From NCBI GenBank assembly GCA_024401995.1, contig JAKSJZ010000008.1:1-42344 (forward strand): a stretch of 42,344 nt of DNA, read 5' to 3'. Within the stretch, counting starts at the first letter, position 1. Each line of letters opens with the position of its first letter. This DNA comes from Bacteroidales bacterium. Lineage in GTDB: Bacteria; Bacteroidota; Bacteroidia; Bacteroidales; UBA932. A model generated the notes under the pieces. That model searched no databases, was not told the DNA's origin, and saw only the letters and a list, made by a program, of their open reading frames with translations. This document shows positions 15,243 through 23,598 of this stretch, one piece after another. Position numbers and translations under genes: made by a program.

Positions 15243-16157
15243 TCAACTGTTGAATATCGAGTCGCACAACATCCTGGCAGCGGCGGTGTTGACGGAATGG
15301 CCCGGCTTGAACGCCGTAATCTTCGCCTTCACGAAACCGCCCGCGAGACGGATGTCACCTATCAAGTCCATAAGCTTGTGCCTGCCGCATTCGTCCGGGA
15401 AATGCAGGACGACATTGCTCAGATACCCCTCCGGGGTAACGCTCAACATCGGCTGGTGGAACCTGCGGGAGAGCATCCCGAGCATTCTTTCGCTCACCGG
15501 CCTCTCGACTATCACTATCGCGTTCTCCACGTCGCCTCCCCTCACCAACCCCAGGGCTGCGAGGTGCTGTATCTCGTGGAGGAAGCAGAAAGTCCTGCAC
15601 GGAGCAAGTTCCGCGGCATAATCCATATCCGGGCTCCACGTCACCTTCTGGACTCCCAGCACCTTCGAATTGAAGTCTATCGTACTCTCGTACAGCGGGG
15701 TATCGGAAGGCTCGATGCGTATGTACGCCCCCGACCTGCTGTCCTTGTACTCAATCGGAGCCTTCAACTCCAGCCACTTGCGCTCGGCATTCTGCTCTTC
15801 AAGGCCGTCCGCGAGAAAAGCCTCGACATACGGCTTCGCGCTTCCGTCGAGTATCGGAACTTCCCCGGCATCTATACTTATCAGCGCATTGTCTACTCCC
15901 AACCCGGTCAAGGCCGACATAAGATGCTCTATTGTCGATACCTTCACCCTCTTCGGCGCGGAAATCGTGGTACTCCTGGACGTCGAACTCACGTTTGAAG
16001 CGACGGCATCCACAAAGGCATCAGGTCCCAGGTCAATCCTGAGGAACCTTATGCCGGTATTCTCCGGAGCCGGGCCGACGACCATATGGGAGCGGACTCC
16101 CGTATGCAGGCCCTTTCCTTCGAACGAGTATCTTCTTTTTAGCGTCCGTTGCTTCAT
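15243..16157 (-). CDS. lpxC: UDP-3-O-acyl-GlcNAc deacetylase LpxC, without the usual FabZ fusion
   Basis: From the ATG at 16157 the protein has 304 residues (a TTG upstream would add 7). It begins MKQRTLKRRYSFEGKGLHTG. The zinc site is present: His in STIEHLMSAL (about 78) and HKLMDLIGD (His 260, Asp 264). The catalytic His is in FKPGHSVNT (about 287). The enzyme performs the committed deacetylation of lipid A synthesis. In most Bacteroidetes this gene encodes an LpxC-FabZ fusion of about 460 residues. Here the protein stops 17 residues after FKPGHS, and lpxA begins 15 bases later, so no FabZ remnant exists. The deacetylase itself looks complete. Confidence 0.95.
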   Translation of the reverse strand: MKQRTLKRRYSFEGKGLHTGVRSHMVVGPAPENTGIRFLRIDLGPDAFVDAVASNVSSTSRSTTISAPKRVKVSTIEHLMSALTGLGVDNALISIDAGEVPILDGSAKPYVEAFLADGLEEQNAERKWLELKAPIEYKDSRSGAYIRIEPSDTPLYESTIDFNSKVLGVQKVTWSPDMDYAAELAPCRTFCFLHEIQHLAALGLVRGGDVENAIVIVERPVSERMLGMLSRRFHQPMLSVTPEGYLSNVVLHFPDECGRHKLMDLIGDIRLAGGFVKAKITAFKPGHSVNTAAARMLCDSIFNS

Positions 16158-16184
16158 AAGACGCGCAAAGATACTCAAAATTTT

Positions 16185-17171
16185 TTATTCTTCACCAGAA
16201 GACTTGAACTTGACGTAGGCGCGCATAAAGACGTTGCGCGGAATGGCCGGGGTGCCTATCAGCACCTCCCCCTCCCCGCGCACATTGCCTATAAGTCCCG
16301 ACTGTGCACAGAGCGTGGTCTTGTCCGCAACCTTCAGATGGCCCGCGAGTCCCACCTGCCCGGCGAAGATGCAGTTCCTCCCTATCTGCGTCGAGCCGGC
16401 GATACCGGTCTGGGCCGCCATCACGGTATTGTCGCCGACGATGACGTTGTGCGCAATCTGGCACAGGTTGTCGATTCTCACTCCGTTGCCGATAATCGTG
16501 GACTCCATCGGAGCCTTGTCGACTGTGGTGTTCGAGCCTATCTCCACGTCATTGCCGATGATGACGTTGCCGCAATGCTCTATCTTCTTCCAGGTGCCGT
16601 CCTCCTGGGGTGCATTGCCGAAGCCGTCGTCGCCTATGACGCAGCCCGAATGCAGGATTGTCCTGTCCCCTATCACCGTATCCGCGAAGATTGTCACCCC
16701 GGGATAGATGATGCACCTGCTGCCTATCGTCACGTTATGGCCTATGGTCACGTTGTCATATATCTTCGTGAAGTCGCCGACCCTGGAACGGGCGCCTATC
16801 TTCACGAAATCCCCCACCCAGACCCTGCGGCCGATTCTCGCCGAGCAGGCTATGCGGCAGCGGCCGCGGTGACGCCTGTACTTCTTTCTCTGCGAGGCCA
16901 CGTAGCCAAGTATCTCCGCCAGCGCGGAATAGGCGTCATCGACCTTCACCAGAGTGGGCTTGACGGGCTTCTGGGGTACAAAATCCCTGTTGACCAGAAG
17001 GATGTCGGAACGGGATTCATAGACATACTTCTCATACTTCGGATTGGCGTAAAAACTCAGAGCCCCCGGCCTGCCGTGCTCTATCTTTGCAAAAGTCTTG
17101 ACCACAACGTCGGGATTGCCCTCAACGTCACCGTGGAGGATCTCGGCAAGTTCGCGAGCGCTTATCTGCAT
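16185..17171 (-). CDS. lpxD: UDP-3-O-acylglucosamine N-acyltransferase LpxD
   Basis: This 328-residue protein has an N-terminal uridine-binding LpxD domain (about 1-100, with FAKIEHGRPGALSFYANPKY). Hexapeptide repeats follow (about 105-300), with the catalytic histidine in LCQIAHNVIVGDN. It adds the second 3-hydroxyacyl chain to the LpxC product in the cytosol, working as a trimer. The expected C-terminal helical extension is short, ending near VKFKSSGEE. It sits 27 bases before lpxC and 14 bases after the OmpP1-like gene, so all are probably in one transcript. Confidence 0.95.
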   Translation of the reverse strand: MQISARELAEILHGDVEGNPDVVVKTFAKIEHGRPGALSFYANPKYEKYVYESRSDILLVNRDFVPQKPVKPTLVKVDDAYSALAEILGYVASQRKKYRRHRGRCRIACSARIGRRVWVGDFVKIGARSRVGDFTKIYDNVTIGHNVTIGSRCIIYPGVTIFADTVIGDRTILHSGCVIGDDGFGNAPQEDGTWKKIEHCGNVIIGNDVEIGSNTTVDKAPMESTIIGNGVRIDNLCQIAHNVIVGDNTVMAAQTGIAGSTQIGRNCIFAGQVGLAGHLKVADKTTLCAQSGLIGNVRGEGEVLIGTPAIPRNVFMRAYVKFKSSGEE

Positions 17172-17185
17172 AATATCAATATGGT

Positions 17186-18853
17186 TTAGAATCTCCAGCC
17201 TATGGTCGCCACCACGTCCCAGAGAGTGCGGCGGAACCTCACGTCGGGAGAACTTACGGCTCTGTCATAATCAATATAGAGTCCGAAATTTCTCGTGGGG
17301 TCAAACGTGGCCCTCACCGCCAGGTCGGCGAAGAAGGAGCCCGGCGAGGAATACCCCAGACCGACGCTGGCCGTATGCTTGACAAGCCCCGGCACATACC
17401 TGGCGCTGCCGCCGGACAAGGGCGTGCCGTCCCAGTCGGAAGCATAAATCTTTTCCCCGTTGCCGTACTCATAGTATTTCTCGGGGTTTGTAAGCAGGTT
17501 GTACCCCACCCTTGCCGACACATACGTGTTGAGCCTCAGCTCTGCGCCGACCCTGAGCATATGCGACACGCCGCAGAAGTTCCTTATCGTGTTGTTCGTC
17601 GCGTCGAAATACCCGGCGGTACCGGTACTGTACCTCATCGTATGATAGTCCATAAGCTCATAATCCACGCTCACCAGCCCGGCTTTGCCTAAAACCATCG
17701 AGGCTCCCACGTTGAACTCGAAGGGCGACGTGAACACATAGTTGAACTCGTCGGGATAGGATGGCGAATCGCTGAAATACTTGCCGTTGTTGTATGACGA
17801 TGCCGCCATCAGCGTATATGTCTCGTTCACGTTGAAGCGCGTGGGGGTCTTGATTGCCGCACCGAAGCGGAAGACGTCACCCGCCCTCCATATGATGCCG
17901 AACTTGCCATATATACCGGTCATCCTGGTCGAGAGAACGGAAGAGTAGTCGGCCCTCTTGAAAGAAGTCGTCTCCTCACCCTCGAATGTAACCGGAATCG
18001 GCGAGCCGACCGACATCTCGCTGATGGAACGCTCATCCCTGTAGCGCACCATAGGCACTCCCAGGGTCATACCAAGATACACGTTGTCCCCTATCTGGAA
18101 CGCCATATTGAAGATGATGTCGTCCTTCTTGCCGGAACTGTTCCTGCTGTACGCCTGGTCAAGCTTCGTCCCGCTCACCGTCTCCCCGTCCTCGTTCTGG
18201 GTGGAGGGGATGAACTTGCCGAGCCTCTCCGAGTAGCCGATGAGATTGCCGCCGTAAGCGGCCACCTCGCCCCAGTCATAGGCTCCGTTGTACCTGGTCT
18301 CGTACGGCAGGTTCGGATCGAGCCCGTCCGCAGTTGCCGCATACGCGAAGGCCCCGCACATCGAGGTCATATAGGGTGCGCTCTGCGAGCCGGAAGCCCC
18401 GATACGCGAAAGATACTGGCGTTCGGTCCCGTAAAGGATGGAGAACGTCATACCCTTGAGCCCTGTCGAGCCCATATTCAGGCGCATTGTAGCGCCGACG
18501 CTAGGCAGCACGAAGCCGGCGGCGTTCGAACGTACACCGTTGCCGTATGCATCACCGTAGGCAGGTGCATAGGCGGCGTTGACCGACGAGATTGACGCAC
18601 CGGCGGTAACCGAAGCCTGCGAATAGGGCGCCACTGCCGCACCGGCGGGGTTGATGGGGATTGACCCCTGGTCTCCGCCGACGGAAGTCAGCGCATTGCC
18701 CAGCGCCATCGAACGCGCCGTGCCGAAATATGAGCTCTCGCCATAGGCGATGCCATTGTCCATAAAACCTGCGGCACCGGTCACGAAACCCTGTCCGAAC
18801 AGGGTCCCCATACTGGCGAGGGCCGCCGAAAACATCAAAACAACTCTTTTCAT
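17186..18853 (-). CDS. OmpP1/FadL-family outer-membrane protein
   Basis: From the ATG at 18853 the product has 555 residues; an ATG two codons upstream is possible. The signal peptide is MKRVVLMFSAALASMGTLFGQ. The mature N-terminus has the FadL/OmpP1 hatch-like stretch TARSMALGNALTSVGGDQGSIPINPAG. Alternating beta strands follow and the protein ends with VVATIGWRF, an aromatic C-terminus suited to BAM-dependent insertion. FadL-type barrels carry hydrophobic molecules such as fatty acids across the outer membrane. The substrate here is unknown. Placement just before lpxD couples an outer-membrane channel to lipid A synthesis. Confidence 0.88.
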   Translation of the reverse strand: MKRVVLMFSAALASMGTLFGQGFVTGAAGFMDNGIAYGESSYFGTARSMALGNALTSVGGDQGSIPINPAGAAVAPYSQASVTAGASISSVNAAYAPAYGDAYGNGVRSNAAGFVLPSVGATMRLNMGSTGLKGMTFSILYGTERQYLSRIGASGSQSAPYMTSMCGAFAYAATADGLDPNLPYETRYNGAYDWGEVAAYGGNLIGYSERLGKFIPSTQNEDGETVSGTKLDQAYSRNSSGKKDDIIFNMAFQIGDNVYLGMTLGVPMVRYRDERSISEMSVGSPIPVTFEGEETTSFKRADYSSVLSTRMTGIYGKFGIIWRAGDVFRFGAAIKTPTRFNVNETYTLMAASSYNNGKYFSDSPSYPDEFNYVFTSPFEFNVGASMVLGKAGLVSVDYELMDYHTMRYSTGTAGYFDATNNTIRNFCGVSHMLRVGAELRLNTYVSARVGYNLLTNPEKYYEYGNGEKIYASDWDGTPLSGGSARYVPGLVKHTASVGLGYSSPGSFFADLAVRATFDPTRNFGLYIDYDRAVSSPDVRFRRTLWDVVATIGWRF

Positions 18854-18882
18854 AATCATATTTTGCTTAAGGTTAAGTCCTT

Positions 18883-19692
18883 TTACCTGCGATGTGAGCC
18901 GCCTCCAACAGCAGCGCCGCCACCTCTGTATCCGCCACCGGAATATCCGCCGGACGAGCCGCCGGAGTACCCTCCCGAACGGCTGCCTCCGGAGTAGCTG
19001 CCGGAACTGCTGCCGGTGGAATAACTGCCGGAACTGCTGCGCGAATAGCCTCCGGTACGGCCGGCGGGATAACTGCCGGAACTTCCGCGATAGTCGGAAG
19101 AGCCGCTGCGGTAGCCGGAAGTCGGCGATGAAGCCCGCCGGCTGCCTCCATAAGTGGAAGGCGGCACGGAGCCGGAGCCTCTCGACGCACCGGGATAACC
19201 GTCACCGCGCGGATAGACGTATCCGTGCGCCGCGCTGCCCGCAGGCCTGGGATTATACACTACCGGCACGTAAGGAACCGGTCTGTGCGGATAATAAGGT
19301 CCCCACGGACGATACCAGGGGTCATAATAATGCCAGGGGCGGAACCAGGGATCTCCCCAGTAGGGGCCGCACCACCAGGGGTCATAGAACCAGGGGCCGT
19401 AGCGCCAGGCGCCGATGAACGCCGGCCAGAGCCCCAGGGCTATTGAGACCGAAGCCGCGCTGCGGTCATCAAGCAGCACGACAAGCGTGTCACGCTGCTT
19501 GCGTGACTTTTCGGCGGCAAGGTTGTTGGCCGCCCTCCTTGCGAAATCCTCCTTCGACAAGACGGCGGGCTGGCTGGTCGGAGTGGCATAGACTCCGTCG
19601 CTGAACATCTGCATACCGGAATACTGGCCGAAAGTGCCGCAGGAGACTGCTGCGAACAGGGCCATTGCCAAAAAAACTACACTCCTCTTCAT
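18883..19692 (-). CDS. Lipoprotein with Trp/Tyr/Pro-rich core and Ser/Gly-rich tail
   Basis: The start is the ATG at 19692, preceded by AGGAGG with 7-base spacing, an unusually good Shine-Dalgarno for this phylum; it overrules the ATG six codons upstream. The product has 269 residues. MKRSVVFLAMALFAAVSC is an SPII signal. The N-terminal 80 residues look helical (LSKEDFARRAANNLAAEKSR). The core is a run of WxxDPWW-type aromatic segments (RYGPWFYDPWWCGPYWGDPW). The last 110 residues are low-complexity Ser/Gly/Tyr/Arg and likely disordered. Similar WYDP-rich lipoproteins are common in Bacteroidales and of unknown function. It precedes the OmpP1-like gene by about 29 bases. Confidence 0.8.
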   Translation of the reverse strand: MKRSVVFLAMALFAAVSCGTFGQYSGMQMFSDGVYATPTSQPAVLSKEDFARRAANNLAAEKSRKQRDTLVVLLDDRSAASVSIALGLWPAFIGAWRYGPWFYDPWWCGPYWGDPWFRPWHYYDPWYRPWGPYYPHRPVPYVPVVYNPRPAGSAAHGYVYPRGDGYPGASRGSGSVPPSTYGGSRRASSPTSGYRSGSSDYRGSSGSYPAGRTGGYSRSSSGSYSTGSSSGSYSGGSRSGGYSGGSSGGYSGGGYRGGGAAVGGGSHRR

Positions 19693-19699
19693 AATCTGT

Positions 19700-19705
19700 C
19701 CTCCT
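19700..19705 (-). promoter_or_regulatory. Strong Shine-Dalgarno deciding the lipoprotein start
   Basis: AGGAGG on the minus strand lies 7 bases before the ATG at 19692. Bacteroidetes usually do not depend on such sites, so the match is notable and supports this start. Confidence 0.6.
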
Positions 19706-19720
19706 GTCATAAAAAGTTTT

Positions 19721-19728
19721 TATCTTTG
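19721..19728 (+). promoter_or_regulatory. -7 element of proS
   Basis: TATCTTTG matches TAnnTTTG. It implies a leader of about 95 bases containing two inverted repeats (19733-19739/19742-19748 and 19762-19768/19785-19791). No clear -33 TTG is seen. Confidence 0.35.
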
Positions 19729-19829
19729 CATCCGTTGGATTTCCAACGTCACCATTTGGACGCGCCGTCCCACCACAGGTCAACACGGCGCTACAAATTT
19801 TGGAAAAAATTAGAAGAAAATCAACCGAT

Positions 19830-21308
19830 ATGGCAAAAGAGGTAACAAACCGTAAGGAGAATTATTCACAATGGTACAACGACCTTGTGGTCAAGGCGGA
19901 CCTGGCCGAGCAGTCGGCCGTCAGGGGATGTATGGTCATCAAACCGTACGGCTATGCCATATGGGAGAAGATGCAGTCGATTCTCGACGGGATGTTCAAG
20001 GCTACGGGGGTGCAGAACGCATATTTCCCCCTTTTCATCCCGAAGAGCTTCTTCAGCCGCGAGGCCGAGCACGTGGCGGGATTCGCGAAGGAATGTGCGG
20101 TGGTGACCCATCACAGGCTTATGAACGACCCTGACGGCAGGGGCGTCATCGTCGACCCGGACGCAAAGCTGGAGGAGGAGCTGATTGTAAGGCCCACCTC
20201 CGAGACCATAATATGGAGCGTATATAAGAACTGGGTGAAATCCTGGCGCGACCTGCCCATCCTGTGCAACCAGTGGTGCAACGTGGTGCGCTGGGAGATG
20301 CGTACCAGGCCGTTCCTGCGCACGTCGGAGTTCCTCTGGCAGGAAGGCCATACGGCCCACGCCACCGCGGAGGAAGCGGAAGCCAAGGCCAACGAAATGG
20401 TCAAGATCTATGCCGACTTCGCGCGCAACGTGATGGCGATGCCTGTCATCGTGGGGCACAAGAGCCCCAACGAAAGGTTCGCCGGCGCCCTCGACACGCT
20501 GACGATAGAGGCCATGATGCAGGACGGTAAGGCTCTCCAGGCCGGAACGTCCCACTTCCTGGGCCAGAACTTCGCGAAATCCTTCGACGTTCAGTTCGCC
20601 AATGCCGAGGGCAAGCTCGAATACGTCTGGGCGACATCCTGGGGCGTAAGCACGAGGCTTATGGGCGCACTCATAATGGCTCACGGCGACGACAACGGAC
20701 TGGTCCTTCCCCCCGCCCTCGCGCCGATACAGGTTGTGATGGTCCCGATTTACAAGACCGAAGAGGAAAGGCTCAAGCTCATATCCGTTTTCGAGACCGT
20801 CAAAAAAGAGCTCGAGGCGGCCGGCCACAGCGTGAAGATTGACGGGAGGGACACCCTGCGCCCCGGCTTCAAGTTTGCGGAATGGGAGCTCAAGGGAGTG
20901 CCCGTAAGGCTCGCGATGGGCCCGCGCGACCTTGAGGAAGGTACCGTGGAGGTCGCCAGGCGCGACACCCTTACCAAGGAGAATATGCCGGTGGAGGGTA
21001 TCGCCTCCAAAGTCGATGCCCTGCTCGACACCATCCAGCAGAATATCTATGACAAGGCCCTTGCCGGCCGCGACACCCTGATCCGCAAATGCGATTCCTG
21101 GGAGGAGTTCAAGACCGAGATTCAGAAGGGCGGCTTCCTGCTCTGCCACTGGGACGGCACCACGGAGACGGAGCAGGCGATAAAGGACGAGACGAAAGCC
21201 ACGATACGCTGCATCCCCATCGACAGCGTGGTGTGCGAGGAGGAAGGAAAGTGCATCTATTCCGGAAAGCCGTCGCACCGCAGGGTGGTGTTCGCCATAT
21301 CGTATTAG
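19830..21308 (+). CDS. proS: Prolyl-tRNA synthetase (archaeal/eukaryotic type)
   Basis: From the ATG at 19830 the product has 492 residues, starting [20 protein letters not shown]; the longer TTG-started frame is less likely. The class II core has [29 protein letters not shown] and [14 protein letters not shown]. An anticodon-binding domain follows. The C-terminal zinc-binding domain has cysteines in [23 protein letters not shown] and [10 protein letters not shown], and the chain ends in VVFAISY, as in the ProS form without the editing insertion. The cytosolic enzyme charges tRNA-Pro. It starts a plus-strand group with the DUF3078 gene and tilS. Confidence 0.96.
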   Translation: MAKEVTNRKENYSQWYNDLVVKADLAEQSAVRGCMVIKPYGYAIWEKMQSILDGMFKATGVQNAYFPLFIPKSFFSREAEHVAGFAKECAVVTHHRLMNDPDGRGVIVDPDAKLEEELIVRPTSETIIWSVYKNWVKSWRDLPILCNQWCNVVRWEMRTRPFLRTSEFLWQEGHTAHATAEEAEAKANEMVKIYADFARNVMAMPVIVGHKSPNERFAGALDTLTIEAMMQDGKALQAGTSHFLGQNFAKSFDVQFANAEGKLEYVWATSWGVSTRLMGALIMAHGDDNGLVLPPALAPIQVVMVPIYKTEEERLKLISVFETVKKELEAAGHSVKIDGRDTLRPGFKFAEWELKGVPVRLAMGPRDLEEGTVEVARRDTLTKENMPVEGIASKVDALLDTIQQNIYDKALAGRDTLIRKCDSWEEFKTEIQKGGFLLCHWDGTTETEQAIKDETKATIRCIPIDSVVCEEEGKCIYSGKPSHRRVVFAISY

Positions 21309-21320
21309 AAACCGTAATAT

Positions 21321-22316
21321 ATGAAGAAACTTATTCTCATTCTGCCTGCATTGACGGCACTTTGCCTGCAGGCGGCATCACAAACTCCCGAAAGCGCGGC
21401 GGAACAGGCTGCAGCCGCGCTCGTAGAGTCTTCCGCAGACCAAAAGGCGGCAGAGACCAAGCCGGACTACTGGACAAGATCGCTCGGAATCAACGTGGGC
21501 CTCAGCCAGACCGGTCTTGTCAACTGGGCGGCCGGCGGCAACAACACGATATCCCTCACCGCCGGTCTGGACGGCAAGATAGATTTCGAGAAGGACCTTA
21601 CGACCTGGAACAACCGTCTCCAGCTCGACTACGGCTTCCTCTGGTCGTCCGACAAGGCCAACCTCCTGCAGAAGAGCAACGACCGCATCTACCTGGAAAG
21701 CAAGTTCGCCTACAAGACAGCCGCAAAGAGCAAGTGGAACTACACGGCCTCGCTGGACTTCCGTTCACAGTTCTCCGACACAAGGGACAACTACCAGCAG
21801 GGGGAGGACGGCAAGTGGGTCGGCACCCTCAAGTCGAGCATCTTCGCACCGGCCTACACCAATCTGGCTCTCGGTATGGAATGGAAGCCGACCTCCTGGT
21901 TCAACGTCAACATAGCCCCGCTCACCGGAGGTTTCACAATCTGCCGCATAGACGAGCTGAAAGCCTCGTACGGTATGAAGCTCAAGGACCCGGAGAACCC
22001 CGACGCGGGATACAGGGGCCTGCTGTTCCAGTTCGGTGCCCAGATAAAGGCCAACGCGAAGTTCGAAATCAACGACAAGTTCGGTTACGAGACCCAGCTC
22101 GTGCTTTTCACCGACTACCTCAACAAGCCTTTCGTGTACAACCGCATCAACTGGGACAACAAGATATCCTGGCAGATATCCAAGCTTTTCAGGCTCGGTC
22201 TGGACACCTGGCTCATCTATGACCCTCTGGTGACAATCGATGGCAAGACAAGCCGCGTGCAGTTCAAGGAATTCTTCTCCGTAAGCTTCACGTACCTGAT
22301 AAGGAACAAACAGTGA
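21321..22316 (+). CDS. DUF3078 outer-membrane beta-barrel protein
   Basis: This 331-residue protein starts MKKLILILPALTALCLQAASQ, a cleavable signal peptide. It carries the DUF3078 hallmarks: GINVGLSQTGLVNWAAGGNN, then alternating strands including LQLDYGFLWSSDKANLLQKS and WNYTASLDFRSQFSDT. Members are predicted outer-membrane proteins of unknown function found throughout Bacteroidetes. It begins 12 bases after proS. Its stop overlaps the tilS GTG start, so translation is probably coupled. No lipobox is present. Confidence 0.85.
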   Translation: MKKLILILPALTALCLQAASQTPESAAEQAAAALVESSADQKAAETKPDYWTRSLGINVGLSQTGLVNWAAGGNNTISLTAGLDGKIDFEKDLTTWNNRLQLDYGFLWSSDKANLLQKSNDRIYLESKFAYKTAAKSKWNYTASLDFRSQFSDTRDNYQQGEDGKWVGTLKSSIFAPAYTNLALGMEWKPTSWFNVNIAPLTGGFTICRIDELKASYGMKLKDPENPDAGYRGLLFQFGAQIKANAKFEINDKFGYETQLVLFTDYLNKPFVYNRINWDNKISWQISKLFRLGLDTWLIYDPLVTIDGKTSRVQFKEFFSVSFTYLIRNKQ

Positions 22317-23596
22317 AAATCCTTCTCGCAGTAAGCGGGGGGATTGACTCGATGTACCTCGCCGAAAGGGCGCCGGAACTGTTTCCGGGCGCGGCGTTCG
22401 GCGTGGCCCACTGCAATTTCGGACTGCGCGGGAAAGAGTCGGACGATGACGAGAGATTCGTCAGGGGATGGTGCCGCAGCCATTCGGTACCCTTCCACTC
22501 GAAGCGCTTCGACACCGGCGCTTATGCGGACGCGAACGGAATCAGCATAGAGATGGCGGCGCGTGAACTGCGCTACCGCTGGTTCAAGACGCTCTGCGTA
22601 ACCGAGGGGTTCGATGCCACCGCCGTCGCGCACAACGCCAACGACAACGCCGAGACAATGATACTCAACCTGCTTCGCGGCACCGGCACCAGAGGCCTCC
22701 GCGGAATGGGAGGCAATACGCGGGAGACGGACTTCGAGGGGATGAAGATACTCCGCCCGCTGCTCGGCACGAGCCGTGAACAGATACGGGAATGGATGGA
22801 AGCGGAGGGCAAGTCCTGGCGCGAGGACAGCACCAATTCCTCCACCGTCTTCAAACGCAACTCGATTCGCAGCGAGGTTTTTCCCATATTCAAGAAACTC
22901 AACCCGTCGTTTGTCCGCACTCTCGCGGAGGATGCAGAAAGGATAGCCATGGCCGATGACATAGCGGAGGACTACTTCAGGGAGAGCCTCGGAACGATAC
23001 TCTATACAGACTCGTCGGAAAGGGTCCACGTCTCGCTGGGGAAGCTCAGGGAACTCAAGCACTGGAAATATGTCCTTCAAAGGGTCTGCAACGGGATGTT
23101 GAGCCGCAGCGCCCTCAGCGACCTCGAATCGCTGATCGAAAGCGGAGGCAGCATAGCCGGCAAGCGCTTCGGAAAAGTGCTCGCCGACTCCGGGAGCCTG
23201 ATTCTGGACGGAGACGACCCGGCGGCGGAATTCGACGTGGAACTGCTCACCAGGGACCAATATCTCCGCAGGGGTCTCCCGGCCGATTTCAGGCTGGACG
23301 GGGATATGACAGTCCTCGATGCCGGCGCACTGCCGCAGCCCCCGGTCATAAGAGTCTGGCGTCCCGGCGACTGGCTCAACCCCATCGGTCTCAGGGCCGG
23401 CGGCTCCGGGAAGGGGAAGAAAAAGGTCTCGGACCTTCTCTCCGACCTGAAGTACGACCTCGACCTCAAGGCCTCGGCGAAGGTTGTGGAGATGGACGGA
23501 AGCCACGTCGCCGCACTGCTGTGCGAACGGGTGGATGAAAAGGCGAAGGTGACGGAATCGACCGCCACCCTCGCGCTCATAAGCCGCAGGAAATAA
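22313..23596 (+). CDS. tilS: tRNA(Ile)-lysidine synthase TilS
   Basis: This 427-residue protein begins at a GTG that overlaps the previous stop as GTGA. The PP-loop is AVSGGIDSM (residues 6-14). The N-type ATPase core has GVAHCNFGLRG, AHNANDNAETMILNLLRGTG and LRPLL. A TilS C-terminal domain follows, with VWRPGDWLNPIGL and KKKVSDLLSDLK. The enzyme modifies the wobble cytidine of tRNA-Ile2 to lysidine so that AUA is read as Ile; it is essential and cytosolic. It ends two bases from the convergent sppA stop, leaving no room for a separate terminator. Confidence 0.94.
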   Translation: MKILLAVSGGIDSMYLAERAPELFPGAAFGVAHCNFGLRGKESDDDERFVRGWCRSHSVPFHSKRFDTGAYADANGISIEMAARELRYRWFKTLCVTEGFDATAVAHNANDNAETMILNLLRGTGTRGLRGMGGNTRETDFEGMKILRPLLGTSREQIREWMEAEGKSWREDSTNSSTVFKRNSIRSEVFPIFKKLNPSFVRTLAEDAERIAMADDIAEDYFRESLGTILYTDSSERVHVSLGKLRELKHWKYVLQRVCNGMLSRSALSDLESLIESGGSIAGKRFGKVLADSGSLILDGDDPAAEFDVELLTRDQYLRRGLPADFRLDGDMTVLDAGALPQPPVIRVWRPGDWLNPIGLRAGGSGKGKKKVSDLLSDLKYDLDLKASAKVVEMDGSHVAALLCERVDEKAKVTESTATLALISRRK

Positions 23597-23598
23597 TC

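Noticed and set aside
18883..19250. Ser/Gly-coding low-complexity stretch as a DNA repeat or CRISPR
   Set aside because: Units vary in length and sequence and remain in frame within a lipoprotein gene; there is no spacer-repeat pattern.
19733..19829. T-box riboswitch before proS
   Set aside because: No T-box sequence or specifier loop can be recognised, and T-boxes are not typical of Bacteroidetes.
19866..21278. Long frame antisense to proS, and similar ones over tilS, hisS and the OYE gene
   Set aside because: All lie opposite genes with full family motifs and show His/Arg/Pro-rich translations typical of shadow frames.
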